From Flavisolibacter longurius (GTDB taxonomy: Bacteria > Bacteroidota > Bacteroidia > Chitinophagales > Chitinophagaceae), in NCBI GenBank assembly GCA_013327885.1, contig JABUMY010000009.1, forward strand, positions 182,423 to 246,422: 64,000 nt of DNA. The letters run 5' to 3'. The position numbers were made by a program, and so were the translations under genes. Positions 7,266 to 16,955 of the stretch are shown piece by piece (position 1 is the first letter of the stretch; each line of letters begins with the position of its first letter). The notes beneath the pieces were generated by a model. The model did no database searches, had not been told where the DNA came from, and was given only the letters and a program-made list of their open reading frames with translations.

Positions 7266-9884
7266 ATGAACCTGAACAACTTTACCATAAAGGCTGCCGA
7301 GGTCATTCAGCAATCGCAGCAGATTGCTTTCAATAACCAAAACAGCAACATTGAAACAGAACATATTTTAAAGGCCATGCTGGAGCAGCAGGATTCGCCG
7401 GTTGAATACCTGTTGAAGAAAAATGGCGTGAATGTAGCCCAATTGGAAACAAGGCTGGATACGCAGATCGAACGCCTGCCTAAGATCAGCGGAACCGATC
7501 CGGCGCAAAATATCAGTCGTGACGCCAACAACGCTATCCTCAAAGCAACGGCCGGACTAAAACAGTTTGGTGATGAATTTGTAACCCCCGAACACATCTT
7601 GTATGCCCTGGTGCAAGGGAGCGATCAAACAGCCGCTTTGCTCAAAGACGCCGGACTTACCGAAAAAGGATTGATGGCTGCCATCAAGGACCTGCGCAAA
7701 GGATCAACTGTTACCTCGCAAACACAGGAAACACAGTTCAATGCCCTGAACAAATACGCCAAGAACCTGAACGAAATGGCCCGCCAGGGAAAGCTTGACC
7801 CAGTGATTGGCCGTGATGAAGAGATTCGTCGGACACTTCATATTTTGTCCCGCCGCAGCAAGAACAATCCCATTTTGGTGGGTGAGCCCGGCGTGGGTAA
7901 AACCGCCATCGCCGAAGGCTTGGCCATCCGAATTGTGAACGGAGATGTGCCGGAGAACCTGAAATCAAAAACCATTTTTGCACTGGACATGGGGCAACTG
8001 ATTGCCGGTGCCAAGTATAAAGGTGAGTTTGAAGAACGCCTGAAAGGGGTGGTGAAAGAAGTCTCCACATCAGACGGTGAGATCATTCTTTTTATTGATG
8101 AAATACACACCCTGGTAGGTGCCGGTGGCGGCGAAGGTGCCATGGATGCGGCCAATATTTTAAAGCCGGCCCTGGCCCGTGGCGAACTAAGAGCCATTGG
8201 AGCAACGACGCTGAACGAATACCAAAAGTTTTTTGAAAAGGACAAAGCCCTGGAGCGCCGCTTTCAAAAAGTGCTGATCGATGAGCCTTCCGTGGAAGAT
8301 GCCATTTCCATTCTTCGGGGCTTGAAGGATCGCTACGAAACGCATCACCATGTGCGTATCAAAGATGAGGCGATAATTGCTGCGGTTGAATTATCGGTGC
8401 GCTATGTAACCGATCGTTTCCTTCCCGACAAAGCCATTGACCTCATTGACGAAAGTGCCGCCAAACTTCGCCTGGAGATGAACTCTATGCCCGAAGAACT
8501 TGACAAACTGGAACGGCAGATCCGTCAACTGGAAATTGAACGCGAAGCCATCAAGCGGGAAAATGATGAAGACAAATTAAAAGAGCTGAATACAGGGATC
8601 GCTAACCTGGCCGTTGAACGGGATACGCTGAAGGCCAAATGGCAGGAGGAAAAAGAGCTGGTCGATAAGATCCAGAATGCAAAAGCAGATATTGAAGCGT
8701 TGAAGCAACAGGCCGAGCAAGCAGAAAGGGAAGGCGATTACGGAAAAGTAGCGGAGATACGGTATGGTAGAATTAAAGAACAAGAAGCGACGATTAGTTC
8801 GCTGACCGGAAGTTTGAACGAGCTCAGTGAGAACAGCAAGCGCCTGATGAAAGAAGAAGTGGATGCGGAAGACATAGCAGAAAGCGTAGCCAAAGCAACC
8901 GGCATCCCGGTATCGAAAATGCTGCAAAGCGAACGCGAAAAGCTCCTGCACCTCGAAGAAGAATTGCATGGCCGCGTGGTAGGACAGGATGAGGCCATCA
9001 CCGCTGTTGCCGATGCCATTCGCCGTAGCCGGGCGGGGTTAAACGATCCCAAAAAACCGATCGGGTCTTTTATCTTCTTGGGAACAACCGGCGTGGGTAA
9101 AACAGAGCTTGCCAAAGCGCTAGCCGAATACCTGTTTGACGACGAGCACATGATGACCCGCATCGACATGAGTGAATACCAGGAAAAACATGCGGTGTCG
9201 CGGTTGGTGGGTGCGCCTCCCGGTTATGTGGGCTACGATGAAGGCGGTCAGTTGACCGAATCGGTTCGACGCAAGCCTTACCAGGTGGTGTTGCTGGATG
9301 AAATTGAAAAGGCACACCCCGATGTTTGGAACGTGATGCTGCAGGTGCTGGACGATGGCCGCCTGACCGATAACAAAGGCCGCGTGGTGAATTTTAAAAA
9401 CACCATCATCATCATGACTTCCAACCTGGGCAGCGATATTATCCAGGAGAACTTTGCCGATGTAACAGAGCGGAACAAGTTTGAGATCGTAGAGCGGACA
9501 AAAGTTGAGGTCATGAGCCGCTTGCGGGAAACGATTCGTCCCGAGTTCCTGAACCGGATCGACGAGATCATCCTGTTCCAGCCGCTGCTGCGCAGCGAGA
9601 TCAGGGGAATTATCCGCATTCAACTGGAAAATCTCAAGGCGCTGGTTATGCAAAGCGGTATCCAGTTACAGTTTTCGGAGTACCTGCTGGACTTCCTGGC
9701 CGAAAACGGCTTTGACCCGCAGTTTGGTGCACGGCCGCTAAAGCGGTTGATCCAAAAAGAGATTATCAATGGCCTAAGCCGCAAGATACTGGCGGGTGAT
9801 ATCGACAAAGCCCATCCGGTACTGGTAGATGTGTTTGACGGTGTGGTGGTGTTCCGCAACGAAGTGGAGCAGCATGTGGAATAA
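7266..9884 (+). CDS. clpB: ClpB/Hsp104 ATP-dependent disaggregase
   Basis: This 872-residue AAA+ chaperone extracts proteins from aggregates together with the DnaK system. The N-terminal Clp repeat domain covers about 1-150. The first Walker A motif is GEPGVGKT at 206-213 with Walker [11 protein letters not shown]. The coiled-coil middle domain (about 405-530) that distinguishes ClpB from ClpA/ClpC is present, and the second Walker A is GTTGVGKT at 606-613. The last residue of the motif context is slightly unusual (GTTG where GPTG is common). The ATG at 7266 ([13 protein letters not shown]) is chosen over 7215 because it matches the family N-terminus. A strong terminator follows, so the gene appears monocistronic. 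Confidence 0.97.
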   Translation: MNLNNFTIKAAEVIQQSQQIAFNNQNSNIETEHILKAMLEQQDSPVEYLLKKNGVNVAQLETRLDTQIERLPKISGTDPAQNISRDANNAILKATAGLKQFGDEFVTPEHILYALVQGSDQTAALLKDAGLTEKGLMAAIKDLRKGSTVTSQTQETQFNALNKYAKNLNEMARQGKLDPVIGRDEEIRRTLHILSRRSKNNPILVGEPGVGKTAIAEGLAIRIVNGDVPENLKSKTIFALDMGQLIAGAKYKGEFEERLKGVVKEVSTSDGEIILFIDEIHTLVGAGGGEGAMDAANILKPALARGELRAIGATTLNEYQKFFEKDKALERRFQKVLIDEPSVEDAISILRGLKDRYETHHHVRIKDEAIIAAVELSVRYVTDRFLPDKAIDLIDESAAKLRLEMNSMPEELDKLERQIRQLEIEREAIKRENDEDKLKELNTGIANLAVERDTLKAKWQEEKELVDKIQNAKADIEALKQQAEQAEREGDYGKVAEIRYGRIKEQEATISSLTGSLNELSENSKRLMKEEVDAEDIAESVAKATGIPVSKMLQSEREKLLHLEEELHGRVVGQDEAITAVADAIRRSRAGLNDPKKPIGSFIFLGTTGVGKTELAKALAEYLFDDEHMMTRIDMSEYQEKHAVSRLVGAPPGYVGYDEGGQLTESVRRKPYQVVLLDEIEKAHPDVWNVMLQVLDDGRLTDNKGRVVNFKNTIIIMTSNLGSDIIQENFADVTERNKFEIVERTKVEVMSRLRETIRPEFLNRIDEIILFQPLLRSEIRGIIRIQLENLKALVMQSGIQLQFSEYLLDFLAENGFDPQFGARPLKRLIQKEIINGLSRKILAGDIDKAHPVLVDVFDGVVVFRNEVEQHVE

Positions 9885-9910
9885 TAGGTGTTGAGAGTGA
9901 CATTTGTGTG

Positions 9911-9941
9911 AGCCCCGCCGTGATGCGGGGCTTTGTTTTTT
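9911..9941 (+). terminator. Terminator of clpB
   Basis: A perfect 8-bp stem AGCCCCGC/GCGGGGCT (9911-9918 with 9925-9932), 6-nt loop, followed by TTGTTTTTT. Confidence 0.85.
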
Positions 9942-9957
9942 CATCGTTCTGATGGCA

Positions 9958-10410
9958 TCAGTAACAAATAACAGAGGCATGACGTGCTCGTTGAACCCAC
10001 CGGCCGTTTTGTTTTATCCAAACATTGGTGAACCTTCTTTTTACCGGCTGACCCGCTTTGGCTCCCGGCATATCATTCCTGCTCACAAAGACCTCGCTGC
10101 CCATGGTGATAACCGTGTTGTCAAGGACCTGTATGGCTTCAATGGTTCGTTCAAAAAGGCTATAGTTGATAAGACCCGCTTTCTGGATATCCAATACAGC
10201 GTCCCGGTTGGGTGCAATGGCATTACGGGGTGTGTTGACGATGAACTCCGGGGCCCAAAGTGATTTCAGGAGATTGGTGTCAGCTGCTAAAATACCCGCC
10301 ACCACCTGTTGCTCCAATTGCCTGATCGTTGTTTCAACGGAGTCCTTTTGTTGGGCTTTCCCTGTGAACGCCAAGGCCACACCAAACAGGATGGCAATAA
10401 GTTTACGCAT
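9958..10410 (-). CDS. Secreted NTF2-like (DUF4440/SnoaL-type) protein
   Basis: The 150-residue product has a signal peptide (about 1-19, ending GKA before QQK). The mature part is a single small domain with the pattern of NTF2-like proteins, helices such as IRQLEQQVVAGILAADTNLLKSLWAPEF followed by strands and the ending FTNVWIKQNGRWVQRARH. This cone-shaped fold binds small ligands or serves as a catalytic pocket, and the activity of secreted members is mostly unknown. It is convergent with clpB and appears to stand alone. Confidence 0.75.
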   Translation of the reverse strand: MRKLIAILFGVALAFTGKAQQKDSVETTIRQLEQQVVAGILAADTNLLKSLWAPEFIVNTPRNAIAPNRDAVLDIQKAGLINYSLFERTIEAIQVLDNTVITMGSEVFVSRNDMPGAKAGQPVKRRFTNVWIKQNGRWVQRARHASVICY

Positions 10411-10616
10411 GGCTTCATATTTTGGGATGAGTTAATATGATTTTCCCGGATGCTGGCCTTTACCTTTCAATAGGCATTGTACGTACAAGAAATGTTGGGA
10501 TGGGCAAACAATTTTACCGCGATAAAACCGTTCTGTAGAACGTAGTTTCAGCATGATTTTAGTTGTGATATTGGTAACATACCTCCTTCGTAACTTTCCA
10601 TAAACACTCAAAGCAT

Positions 10617-11327
10617 ATGAAAAAAGGAATCTTTCTCCTCTTCCTGATAAGTTCCCTGTTTGCGGCCGATGCACAGTCGCTGAAAGACGCACTCTATGGC
10701 GGGAAACTGAAAAACCAGCCGGGCACGGTGGTGCGCAAGGGCGATGACCTGGCCAAGCTGGAAGCTGAAAAAAAGGAAGCGGAACTAAAAGTTGTTGATT
10801 CCCTGCGTACCGATTCGGTGGCGAAATTGACGGCAAGGCTTGCTGCTGATTCTGTCAAAAATTTTAGTGATTCTGCTGTTACGGCAACGGCAGCCGCTAC
10901 AGGTGAAACGGGCTCACAGCCAGTGTCAACAAACACAAACGCTACGGCCACAATCCCCACTACCACTGAAGCTGCAGATGAAGCAAAAGAAGCGGCAGCA
11001 CCGGCAGAAAATGCAGTCGATCCCAAAGACAACAATGCTTTACTAAAAGCTTACATGGATGGACTTGTCACAACGTTTAAATCGGAAGTGCTTTCGTCTA
11101 AAAAAGTAAAGAACGGCAGTTATTATGTGTTGGTTTCCTACGCCATTGAAACCGATGGTCAACTGGCTATCACTGATGTATTTGTTTCGCCGGAAAATGA
11201 TTTTATGCAAAAGCAGATAAAGGAAAGGTTGTCACTGGAAACGCCAAAGCTGAACCCAGTCCTTTCCAGCAGCGGCAAAGCCCGCAAGGTGAACAAAAAA
11301 TACAATTTCACCTTGGTGAAAGAATAG
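10617..11327 (+). CDS. Secreted protein with Ala/Thr-rich linker and small C-terminal alpha/beta domain
   Basis: A signal peptide (about 1-20, ending ADA before QSL) is followed by a charged helical segment (EAEKKEAELKVVDSL) and a low-complexity Thr/Ala/Glu linker (about 80-140). A compact C-terminal domain (about 145-236) contains the strand-like stretches YYVLVSYAIETDGQLAITDVF and KYNFTLVKE. The overall plan, linker then a small domain with a conserved 'G.. V.I.TDG' strand pattern, recalls TonB C-terminal-like domains, but there is no transmembrane anchor and the match is weak. No specific family was recognised. A strong terminator follows. Confidence 0.6.
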   Translation: MKKGIFLLFLISSLFAADAQSLKDALYGGKLKNQPGTVVRKGDDLAKLEAEKKEAELKVVDSLRTDSVAKLTARLAADSVKNFSDSAVTATAAATGETGSQPVSTNTNATATIPTTTEAADEAKEAAAPAENAVDPKDNNALLKAYMDGLVTTFKSEVLSSKKVKNGSYYVLVSYAIETDGQLAITDVFVSPENDFMQKQIKERLSLETPKLNPVLSSSGKARKVNKKYNFTLVKE

Positions 11328-11347
11328 TATTCGTTCTCTCTTTTTAG

Positions 11348-11382
11348 AAGCAGGCAGCACAAGTAGGGCTGCCTGCTTTTTT
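11348..11382 (+). terminator. Intrinsic terminator
   Basis: An 11-bp perfect stem AAGCAGGCAGC/GCTGCCTGCTT (11348-11358 with 11368-11378), 9-nt loop, then a T run. It ends the 10617-11327 gene. Confidence 0.88.
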
Positions 11383-11470
11383 GTTTGGTAAATGCAAGTT
11401 CAATTTTGCACTGACTTTTTTCAAAAGACCGTTCCTGTTTTCCCGCTATTTATCTTTAACGCCGATATTG

Positions 11471-11674
11471 ATGAACATGAAAGCAAAGCACACCATCCTG
11501 TTGATTGCCGCCGGTTTTTGCCTCGATTACTTAGGGACTTTGTTTCGCTCATGGCATTGGGGACAAGGGCAAACCCTTCTCCTTTTGGCTACTATTTTAA
11601 AGGTTACCGGCATTTTGTTACTGGCTTATAAGGTTATTTCTTACGACGGCTTCCGGCGGTTTATGGAGCGTTGA
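11471..11674 (+). CDS. Small two-helix membrane protein resembling the GldL N-terminus
   Basis: A 67-residue product (65 if the ATG at 11477 is used) with two hydrophobic helices. The first is ILLIAAGFCLDYLGTLF and the second LLLLATILKVTGILLLAYKVI. The junction FRSWHWGQGQTLLLL resembles the F-x-x-x-HW-x-G segment found at the start of the gliding-motility protein GldL. Stand-alone proteins of this kind occur in Bacteroidota. The full GldL function as a motor subunit is not implied, since the long C-terminal part is absent. The upstream extension to 11381 is not supported. Confidence 0.55.
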   Translation: MNMKAKHTILLIAAGFCLDYLGTLFRSWHWGQGQTLLLLATILKVTGILLLAYKVISYDGFRRFMER

Positions 11675-11935
11675 AAGCACGTAGTCAAACCGATAATAGG
11701 ACTGTTCTTCCACCGTTTAACATTTTGATAAGAGTGAAATCTTGGCAGACGGGCTAAGCCCACTAGCAAGTGCTCCGGCATTGTCCTGCCTGCATTTCGG
11801 GTTTAGAAAAGGCTTCTTCTCCTCCTTATATGGCAATTCATTGCAAAATGAAACCGCCTGACAATGCGGCAAAGCCCGCTTGCCAAGGGTTACCTTTTTC
11901 TTTAATTTGTATCAAGAATCAAATCTTCCATCAAA

Positions 11936-12235
11936 ATGATCCAAAAAACGTATTTCAAGACAAAAGATTACTGTAAAGTAAAATTCACCTTGAAACCCGA
12001 GAATGCCGAAGCCGTAGAAACTGTGGCCATTGCCGGCTTGAATAGCGACTGGAAAACACTAGTCAACATGAGCAAGAAAAAAGACGGAACCTTTACGGCA
12101 GAAGTTTCCCTTCCAAAGGAGTCTGTGCATGAGTTCAAATACCTGGTGAACGAATCGGAGTGGTTGAACGATCCCGAAGCGGACAAACAAAAGAAAAACG
12201 AATTCGGTAGTAGCAACAGCGTTATCGAACTGTAA
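11936..12235 (+). CDS. Small isoamylase-N/glycogen-binding-like (E-set) domain protein
   Basis: The 99-residue cytoplasmic protein consists of one immunoglobulin-like E-set domain of the type found at the N-terminus of isoamylases and in AMPK glycogen-binding subunits. The signature is VETVAIAGLNSDW, then MSKKKDGTFTAEVSLP, HEFKYLVNESEWLNDPEAD and the ending NSVIEL. No enzyme domain is attached. Free-standing versions of about 100 residues are common in Bacteroidota and may bind glycogen or act as regulators, but their role is not established. The gene is flanked by long non-coding stretches on both sides. Confidence 0.8.
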   Translation: MIQKTYFKTKDYCKVKFTLKPENAEAVETVAIAGLNSDWKTLVNMSKKKDGTFTAEVSLPKESVHEFKYLVNESEWLNDPEADKQKKNEFGSSNSVIEL

Positions 12236-12540
12236 GCTTTTTTCTCCTCCATTTTTTAAGAACAGCAGGTTGCTTTCCTGCAAGCAGGTTAGTTGCCTGT
12301 TGTTCTGTTTCAGGGGCCAGGCTACCTCGTTTCTACTTAGTTGCGGTAGCACCTATTTCAGCCCCATTGCTTGCCCTTAAAGTTTGCTTTGCTGTGTTTC
12401 TGTTTTACACCAAAAACGGAACTGGCCCTTTATTGCCCTCTCTTTTCTCCTGCTGTGTTATAGAACAGAAAGAGGTTAGTGGCAATATTCTTGTAGCATT
12501 GATTTGGATAAAATTTTGATCAATTCTATAAAGCAATTTT
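12236..12540. other. 305-bp gene-free stretch
   Basis: No convincing coding sequence. It holds an imperfect foldback around 12266-12307 (GAACAGCAGG opposite CCTGTTGTTC, with an inner CCTGC/GCAGG hairpin) that could terminate the preceding gene, though no clear T tail follows. Confidence 0.5.
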
Positions 12541-12744
12541 ATGGCAAAGAGTAATATCCAGGAAAGTCAGCAGCAGGGCCAGCATGTAACCATTGGCACA
12601 CAAGGAAACGAAGACCAGGTAACGCCACAGGGCAATGACCAGGGCCGCCAGCAAAGAGGCGATGGGGATAAGCGACATATTCCCAACCAGGAAAAATCAT
12701 CTGCTGGCAGCCAGCGGGATAACCCTGGCCGGCAAGAAGACTAA
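12541..12744 (+). CDS. Small Gln-rich, probably disordered hydrophilic protein
   Basis: A 67-residue product (MAKSNIQESQQQGQHV...), with very many Gln, Gly, Asp, Asn and Arg and almost no hydrophobic residues, so it should be unfolded in isolation. It starts with an ATG after an AT-rich leader and is followed within 30 bases by a strong terminator, which supports it being a transcribed gene. A 105-residue reading frame on the opposite strand covers it and is considered a shadow. The composition resembles small stress or desiccation-related hydrophilins, but this is only a compositional likeness and no function is claimed. Confidence 0.55.
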   Translation: MAKSNIQESQQQGQHVTIGTQGNEDQVTPQGNDQGRQQRGDGDKRHIPNQEKSSAGSQRDNPGRQED

Positions 12745-12772
12745 GCAGAGGTTTTCGTAGAAATTTATACAG

Positions 12773-12798
12773 AAGGCGCCAGGTTGCGGCGCCTTTTT
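12773..12798 (+). terminator. Intrinsic terminator
   Basis: Perfect 8-bp stem AAGGCGCC/GGCGCCTT (12773-12780 with 12788-12795), 7-nt loop, T run. Confidence 0.88.
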
Positions 12799-12854
12799 CT
12801 TGCACCGGTAAAAACTCTGCGCTAACATCCCTACATTTATGCAAACTAATCTGC

Positions 12855-14153
12855 ATGTCTTTTAATCGCCGCCATTTTTTACAAAAAGCCGGTTTGCTTT
12901 CCGCTTCTGCCTTTGCTGGCTCGCTGCTGCAGCCGGCCTGGAGCCGTCATCTTGAAAAAGCGTTAAAAAAAGCAGCCAACATTCCCCCCGGAGAGCTGGC
13001 AAGCGACGAAGGTTTTTGGTACTACATCCAGCAGTCATTTACTGTTTCGCCTTCTCTCATCAACCTGAATAACGGCGGCGTATCGCCTGCACCAAAAACG
13101 GTGCAGGACGCCATGAAGCGCTTTTACGATTTCAGCAACGAAGCACCGAGTTATTATATGTGGCGCATTCTTGACCAGGGACGGGAAACCCTGCGCACCA
13201 ACCTGGCCGATCTTGCCGGCTGCAGCGCCGAAGAAATTGCCATCAACCGCAATGCTTCGGAAGGATTGGAGACCGTGATCTTTGGCTTGCCGCTAAAACC
13301 CGGTGATGAGGTGGTGGCCTCCAGGCAGGACTATCCCAACGTGGTAAATGCCTGGAAGCAGCGGGAAAAAAGGGATGGCATAAAACTGACCTGGGTGAAT
13401 CTAAGCTTGCCATCGGAAGACGAAGCCTACCTGGTAAAGCAGTATGTTGATGCGTTTTCGGCCCGCACCAAAGTGGTCAACATTACCCACATCATTAACT
13501 GGAACGGGCAGGTGTTGCCGGTGCGAAAGATAGCCGATGCGGCCCGCAAACGCGGTATTGAAGTGCTGGTGGATGGGGCGCACAGTTTTGCCCACCTGCA
13601 ATTTTCCATTCCCGACCTGGGAGCCGATTATTTTGCCACCAGCCTACACAAATGGCTGTACGCACCCATCGGCAGCGGGTTGCTTTATGTAAAGAGGGAT
13701 AAGGTCAAAAATCTCTATCCTCTTTTTGCAGCAGAAGACCCGCTCAAGGATGATATCCGCAAGTTTGAAAACCTGGGCACACGCCCTTTCTTTATCGAGC
13801 AAGCCATCGGCAAGGCCATTGAATTTCACCAGATGATCGGCAGTGAACGGAAACAAAAACGCCTGCACTACCTGAAAAACTACTGGATGGAAAGAGTGAA
13901 AGATGTACCGGGGGTAAAGCTACATACATCGACAGATCCGGCTTGGAGCGGCGCCATTGGACTGGTTTCGGTAGAAGGCAAAAAGCCCGGCGACTTAGAC
14001 AGCTTTTTATTTAATAAATACAAGATCCATTCAACCACCATCAACTGGGAAAATATTCATGGCGTACGCATCACTCCCAACGTTTACACCACGGCTTCTC
14101 AACTCGATAAACTGGTGGAAGCCATCAGAGCTTTTGCCGCCGGCACGTTGTAA
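12855..14153 (+). CDS. Exported class V aminotransferase-fold PLP enzyme (isopenicillin-N-epimerase-like)
   Basis: The 432-residue protein begins with a twin-arginine-type signal (NRRHFLQKAGLL, then a hydrophobic stretch to about residue 29), so it is likely exported folded through Tat. The rest is a class V, fold type I PLP enzyme. INLNNGGVSPAP lies near the start, ITHIINWNGQVLPV and EVLVDGAHSFAH hold the Asp that contacts the pyridine nitrogen, and TSLHKWLYAP carries the probable Schiff-base lysine K266. Members include isopenicillin N epimerases and cysteine desulfurase-like proteins. The closest are exported proteins of unknown substrate. The gene seems monocistronic and ends at a bidirectional terminator shared with tyrS. 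Confidence 0.87.
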   Translation: MSFNRRHFLQKAGLLSASAFAGSLLQPAWSRHLEKALKKAANIPPGELASDEGFWYYIQQSFTVSPSLINLNNGGVSPAPKTVQDAMKRFYDFSNEAPSYYMWRILDQGRETLRTNLADLAGCSAEEIAINRNASEGLETVIFGLPLKPGDEVVASRQDYPNVVNAWKQREKRDGIKLTWVNLSLPSEDEAYLVKQYVDAFSARTKVVNITHIINWNGQVLPVRKIADAARKRGIEVLVDGAHSFAHLQFSIPDLGADYFATSLHKWLYAPIGSGLLYVKRDKVKNLYPLFAAEDPLKDDIRKFENLGTRPFFIEQAIGKAIEFHQMIGSERKQKRLHYLKNYWMERVKDVPGVKLHTSTDPAWSGAIGLVSVEGKKPGDLDSFLFNKYKIHSTTINWENIHGVRITPNVYTTASQLDKLVEAIRAFAAGTL

Positions 14154-14156
14154 AAA

Positions 14157-14189
14157 CAAAAGGGAGTTCTTTACAAGAATTCCCTTTTG
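14157..14189. terminator. Bidirectional terminator between the aminotransferase gene and tyrS
   Basis: A 15-bp stem (14157-14171 with 14175-14189, one G-U pair) with a 3-nt loop between two convergent genes. An A-rich stretch on the left supplies the T tail for the minus strand. Confidence 0.85.
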
Positions 14190-14191
14190 AC

Positions 14192-14247
14192 GTCTCATGT
14201 CTCACGTCACTCGTTTTTCGTCTCACGTCTCCCGTTTCTTGTCTCCT
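14192..14247. repeat. Tandem heptamer array GTCTCAC/GTTTCTT type
   Basis: Eight contiguous 7-bp units (GTCTCAT, GTCTCAC, GTCACTC, GTTTTTC, GTCTCAC, GTCTCCC, GTTTCTT, GTCTCCT) fill the space between the terminator and the tyrS stop codon. Confidence 0.9.
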
Positions 14248-14253
14248 TGTGGC

Positions 14254-15528
14254 CTATTCCGCTATCACCAGGTAATAATTCTTTTTGCCTTTTTGCAGCA
14301 GGATGTATTTGTTGTGCAATAAGTGGCTGCCATCCACCTGCAGTTGCGCATCGCTTACTTTTTCGCGGTTGATACTGAGACCACCATTCTGAATCAATTT
14401 TCTTGCTTCGCCTTTGCTGGGGAAAATGCCGGTCTCGGTTACAAGGTTCACCACGTTCACGCCTGCCTGTAAACTGCTCAGTGCATAGGGCAGTTTTACA
14501 ATACCCTGCATACCTTCCAGGTCCTCGGCGCTCAGGGCATCCGCGGAAGCGTTTTGCTGGGCAAACAATTTTTCGGTGGTTTCAATGGCTTTCCTGTATT
14601 CTTCTTCGCCGTGCACAAAAACCGTGATTTCTTGTGCGAGGCGCTTTTGCAATACCCGTTTGGCTGCATCCTGCCGGTGCTCTTCCACCAACACCTCAAT
14701 TTCTTCCTGCGGAATAAAGGTGAAGATCCTGATCCATTTTTCTGCATCGGCGTCGGCTGCATTCACCCAAAACTGGTAAAACTGGTAAGGCGTGGTTCGC
14801 TGCGGATCGAGCCATACGTTGCCGCCTTCGGACTTGCCAAACTTGCCACCATCGCTTTTGGTAAGCAGGGGGCAGGTAAAAGCAAAGGCATCGCCACCCG
14901 CTTTACGGCGGATAATTTCGGTACCGGTGGTTATATTGCCCCATTGGTCGCTGCCGCCCATTTGCAGCTTGCAACCTTTGTTTTTGTAAAGCCAGTAAAA
15001 ATCGTAGCCCTGGATCAGCTGGTAAGTAAATTCAGTGAACGAAATACCGGATTCGCCTTCGATGCGTTTGCGAACGCTGTCCTTGCTCATCATATAGTTC
15101 ACGGTAATGTGCTTGCCCACATCGCGAATAAAATCCAGGAAGGAAATTTCTTTGAACCAGTCGTAGTTGTTGACCATTTCAGCCGCAGTAGGACCGGGGG
15201 TGAAATCCAGGTATTTCATTAACTGGTTACGAATGCCTTCTACGTTCTTTTGCAATTCTTCTTCGCCCAGCATCACCCGTTCGCTGCTTTTAAAACTGGG
15301 ATCTCCCACCATTCCGGTAGCGCCGCCTACCAGGGCAAAGGGCTTGTGCCCGGCCCGCTGGAGATGAACCAGTAACAAGATAGGAATGAGGCTTCCAATA
15401 TGGAGCGAATCGGCCGTGGGGTCAAAACCGATATAGCCCGAGGTGATCTCTTTGGAAAGCTGTTCTTCGGTACCCGGCATGATGTCCTGCACCAGGCCCC
15501 GCCAGCGGAGTTCTTCAATCAAGTTCAT
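14254..15528 (-). CDS. tyrS: Tyrosyl-tRNA synthetase
   Basis: TyrS charges tRNA-Tyr with tyrosine. The 424-residue length is normal for the bacterial TyrS form. The class I signatures are HIGS at 43-46 and KFGKS at 229-233. The tyrosine pocket contains the [13 protein letters not shown] stretch and the [11 protein letters not shown] motif. The C-terminal 65 or so residues form an S4 RNA-binding domain ([21 protein letters not shown]). The ATG at 15528 matches the family start. It shares a terminator region with the convergent aminotransferase gene, and a heptamer foldback lies just upstream of its start. Confidence 0.97.
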   Translation of the reverse strand: MNLIEELRWRGLVQDIMPGTEEQLSKEITSGYIGFDPTADSLHIGSLIPILLLVHLQRAGHKPFALVGGATGMVGDPSFKSSERVMLGEEELQKNVEGIRNQLMKYLDFTPGPTAAEMVNNYDWFKEISFLDFIRDVGKHITVNYMMSKDSVRKRIEGESGISFTEFTYQLIQGYDFYWLYKNKGCKLQMGGSDQWGNITTGTEIIRRKAGGDAFAFTCPLLTKSDGGKFGKSEGGNVWLDPQRTTPYQFYQFWVNAADADAEKWIRIFTFIPQEEIEVLVEEHRQDAAKRVLQKRLAQEITVFVHGEEEYRKAIETTEKLFAQQNASADALSAEDLEGMQGIVKLPYALSSLQAGVNVVNLVTETGIFPSKGEARKLIQNGGLSINREKVSDAQLQVDGSHLLHNKYILLQKGKKNYYLVIAE

Positions 15529-15544
15529 TTCTGTAAGGTTTGCC

Positions 15545-15618
15545 GTTTACAGTTTACTGTTTACAGTTCGGGTTGAAAAGATTTCTCAACGGCAAACGGT
15601 AAACAGTAAACTGTGAAC
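15545..15618. repeat. Inverted pair of heptamer arrays, GTTTACM type
   Basis: The left arm 15545-15572 reads GTTTACA, GTTTACT, GTTTACA, GTTCGGG. The right arm 15591-15618 reads GGCAAAC, GGTAAAC, AGTAAAC, TGTGAAC, the reverse complement with changes. The 18-bp centre contains TTTCTC. The pair lies between the tyrS start and the porV promoter. Confidence 0.9.
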
Positions 15619-15693
15619 TTTTCGCCGGCAAATGTAGGCAGCAGGGGGCAAATTGGCCGTGATTTTCGGCCCGCCTGCCGTTTAGGGCCTGCA

Positions 15694-15729
15694 GTTGACT
15701 GTGAATTTAAATTTCGGAGAGTATATTTG
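15694..15729 (+). promoter_or_regulatory. Putative Bacteroidota-type promoter of porV
   Basis: An exact TATATTTG (TAnnTTTG, -7 box) at 15722-15729, with GTTG at 15694-15697 as a possible -33 element. The 24-bp spacing is somewhat long. Confidence 0.45.
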
Positions 15730-15814
15730 TTATTGCAGCCAAAAACTGTAAATCCATCCAATATCCATGAGAATACAGCATTTAATGTCCATTGCTTATC
15801 CGAAAATCACTGTA

Positions 15815-16927
15815 ATGAAGCGCAAACTTGCTGCCCTTGCTTTGCTTGGGCTCTTTTTTTCTTCTGCTCAAGCGCAATTCCGAAAATATTCCAATGAATT
15901 TTTAAACATCGGTGCCGGGGCCCGCGGACTGGCTATGGGAAGTGCCCAGGTGGCCTCTGTAAACGATGGTACCGCGGGATACTGGAACCCGGCCGGCCTG
16001 GCCAATATAAAAGACTACGGTAACGTAAACATCATGCATGCCGAGTATTTTGCCGGCATTGGCAAATACGATTACGCCAATGTTGCCCTGCCGATGTCGA
16101 ACAACAAGCGTACGATTGGTATCTCCGCCCTGCGCTTTGCCGTGGACGATATCATGAACACCTTGTTCCTGGTGGAGCCAGACGGATCGGTGAACTACAA
16201 CAACATCCAGTCGTTTTCCTCAGCCGATTATGCCTTCTTGTTTTCACTGGCGCAAAACCTAAAGGAAACAGAAGACAAAAGCATCAATTTCGGTATCAAT
16301 GCCAAAGTGATCCACCGCAGTGTGGGCAGCTTTGCCAAAGCCTGGGGATTTGGCCTGGATGCCGGTTTGCAGATCCGCACCGGGGCCTGGCGCCTGGGTG
16401 TGGCGGCGAGGGACATTACAACAACCTTCAATGCCTGGTCGTTTTCGTTTACCGAGCGGGAAAAAGAAGCGCTTTATCTTACCAACAACGACATACCGGT
16501 AAAGTCCACCGAAATGACGGCTCCGCGGCTGATTCTTGGCGCCGGCCGCAACTTTCAATTTTCGGAAAAACTAAGCCTGCTGGCAGAAGCCAATCTTGAT
16601 TTTACATTCGATGGGAAACGCAATACGCTGGTGAGCGGCGACCCGGTGAGCATTGATCCTAAGATCGGGGCAGAACTGAATATCAATGATGTTCTTTACC
16701 TGCGTGGCGGCATCAACAACTTTCAAAAAGCACTGGCGGATGGCGATACGCTGAACCAAAAAAAAGTGTGGATCTACCAGCCCAGTGCTGGTGCCGGCTT
16801 CAGGCTGCAGAATGTGCGGATCGACTATGCGTTTACCAACCTGGCCAACCAGAACAACCCGCTTTACACGCATGTGTTTTCCCTGCAGCTTGATCTTGTA
16901 AACAACAAGAATAAAAGAAAGAACTAA
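15815..16927 (+). CDS. porV: PorV/PorQ-family outer-membrane protein of the type IX secretion system
   Basis: PorV is the outer-membrane shuttle that takes cargo from the type IX secretion translocon to the sortase PorU. Starting at the ATG at 15815 the product is 370 residues with a signal peptide (MKRKLAALALLGLFFSSAQA). The mature N-terminus has the family hallmark EFLNIGAGARGLAMGSAQVA followed by NDGTAGYWNPAGLANI, as in FadL-like PorV/PorQ barrels. An earlier in-frame ATG at 15767 would place 16 extra residues before the signal and is not favoured. The porU gene follows after 28 bases, which supports PorV rather than PorQ, although the family call alone cannot separate the two. Confidence 0.85.
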   Translation: MKRKLAALALLGLFFSSAQAQFRKYSNEFLNIGAGARGLAMGSAQVASVNDGTAGYWNPAGLANIKDYGNVNIMHAEYFAGIGKYDYANVALPMSNNKRTIGISALRFAVDDIMNTLFLVEPDGSVNYNNIQSFSSADYAFLFSLAQNLKETEDKSINFGINAKVIHRSVGSFAKAWGFGLDAGLQIRTGAWRLGVAARDITTTFNAWSFSFTEREKEALYLTNNDIPVKSTEMTAPRLILGAGRNFQFSEKLSLLAEANLDFTFDGKRNTLVSGDPVSIDPKIGAELNINDVLYLRGGINNFQKALADGDTLNQKKVWIYQPSAGAGFRLQNVRIDYAFTNLANQNNPLYTHVFSLQLDLVNNKNKRKN

Positions 16928-16955
16928 ACCCCCTCCGTACTAAAATAGCTTTGCA

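Noticed and set aside
12539..12856. 105-residue minus-strand frame over the Gln-rich small gene
   Set aside because: The plus-strand terminator fits the small plus gene, and the minus frame crosses that terminator and has no recognisable features.
16946..16953. TAGCTTTG box just before the porU ATG, and TAATTTTG (55801-55808) just before the ABC-F ATG
   Set aside because: They match the -7 consensus, but have no -33 element at suitable distance and would give leaderless or truncated mRNAs. For porU, co-transcription with porV is simpler.
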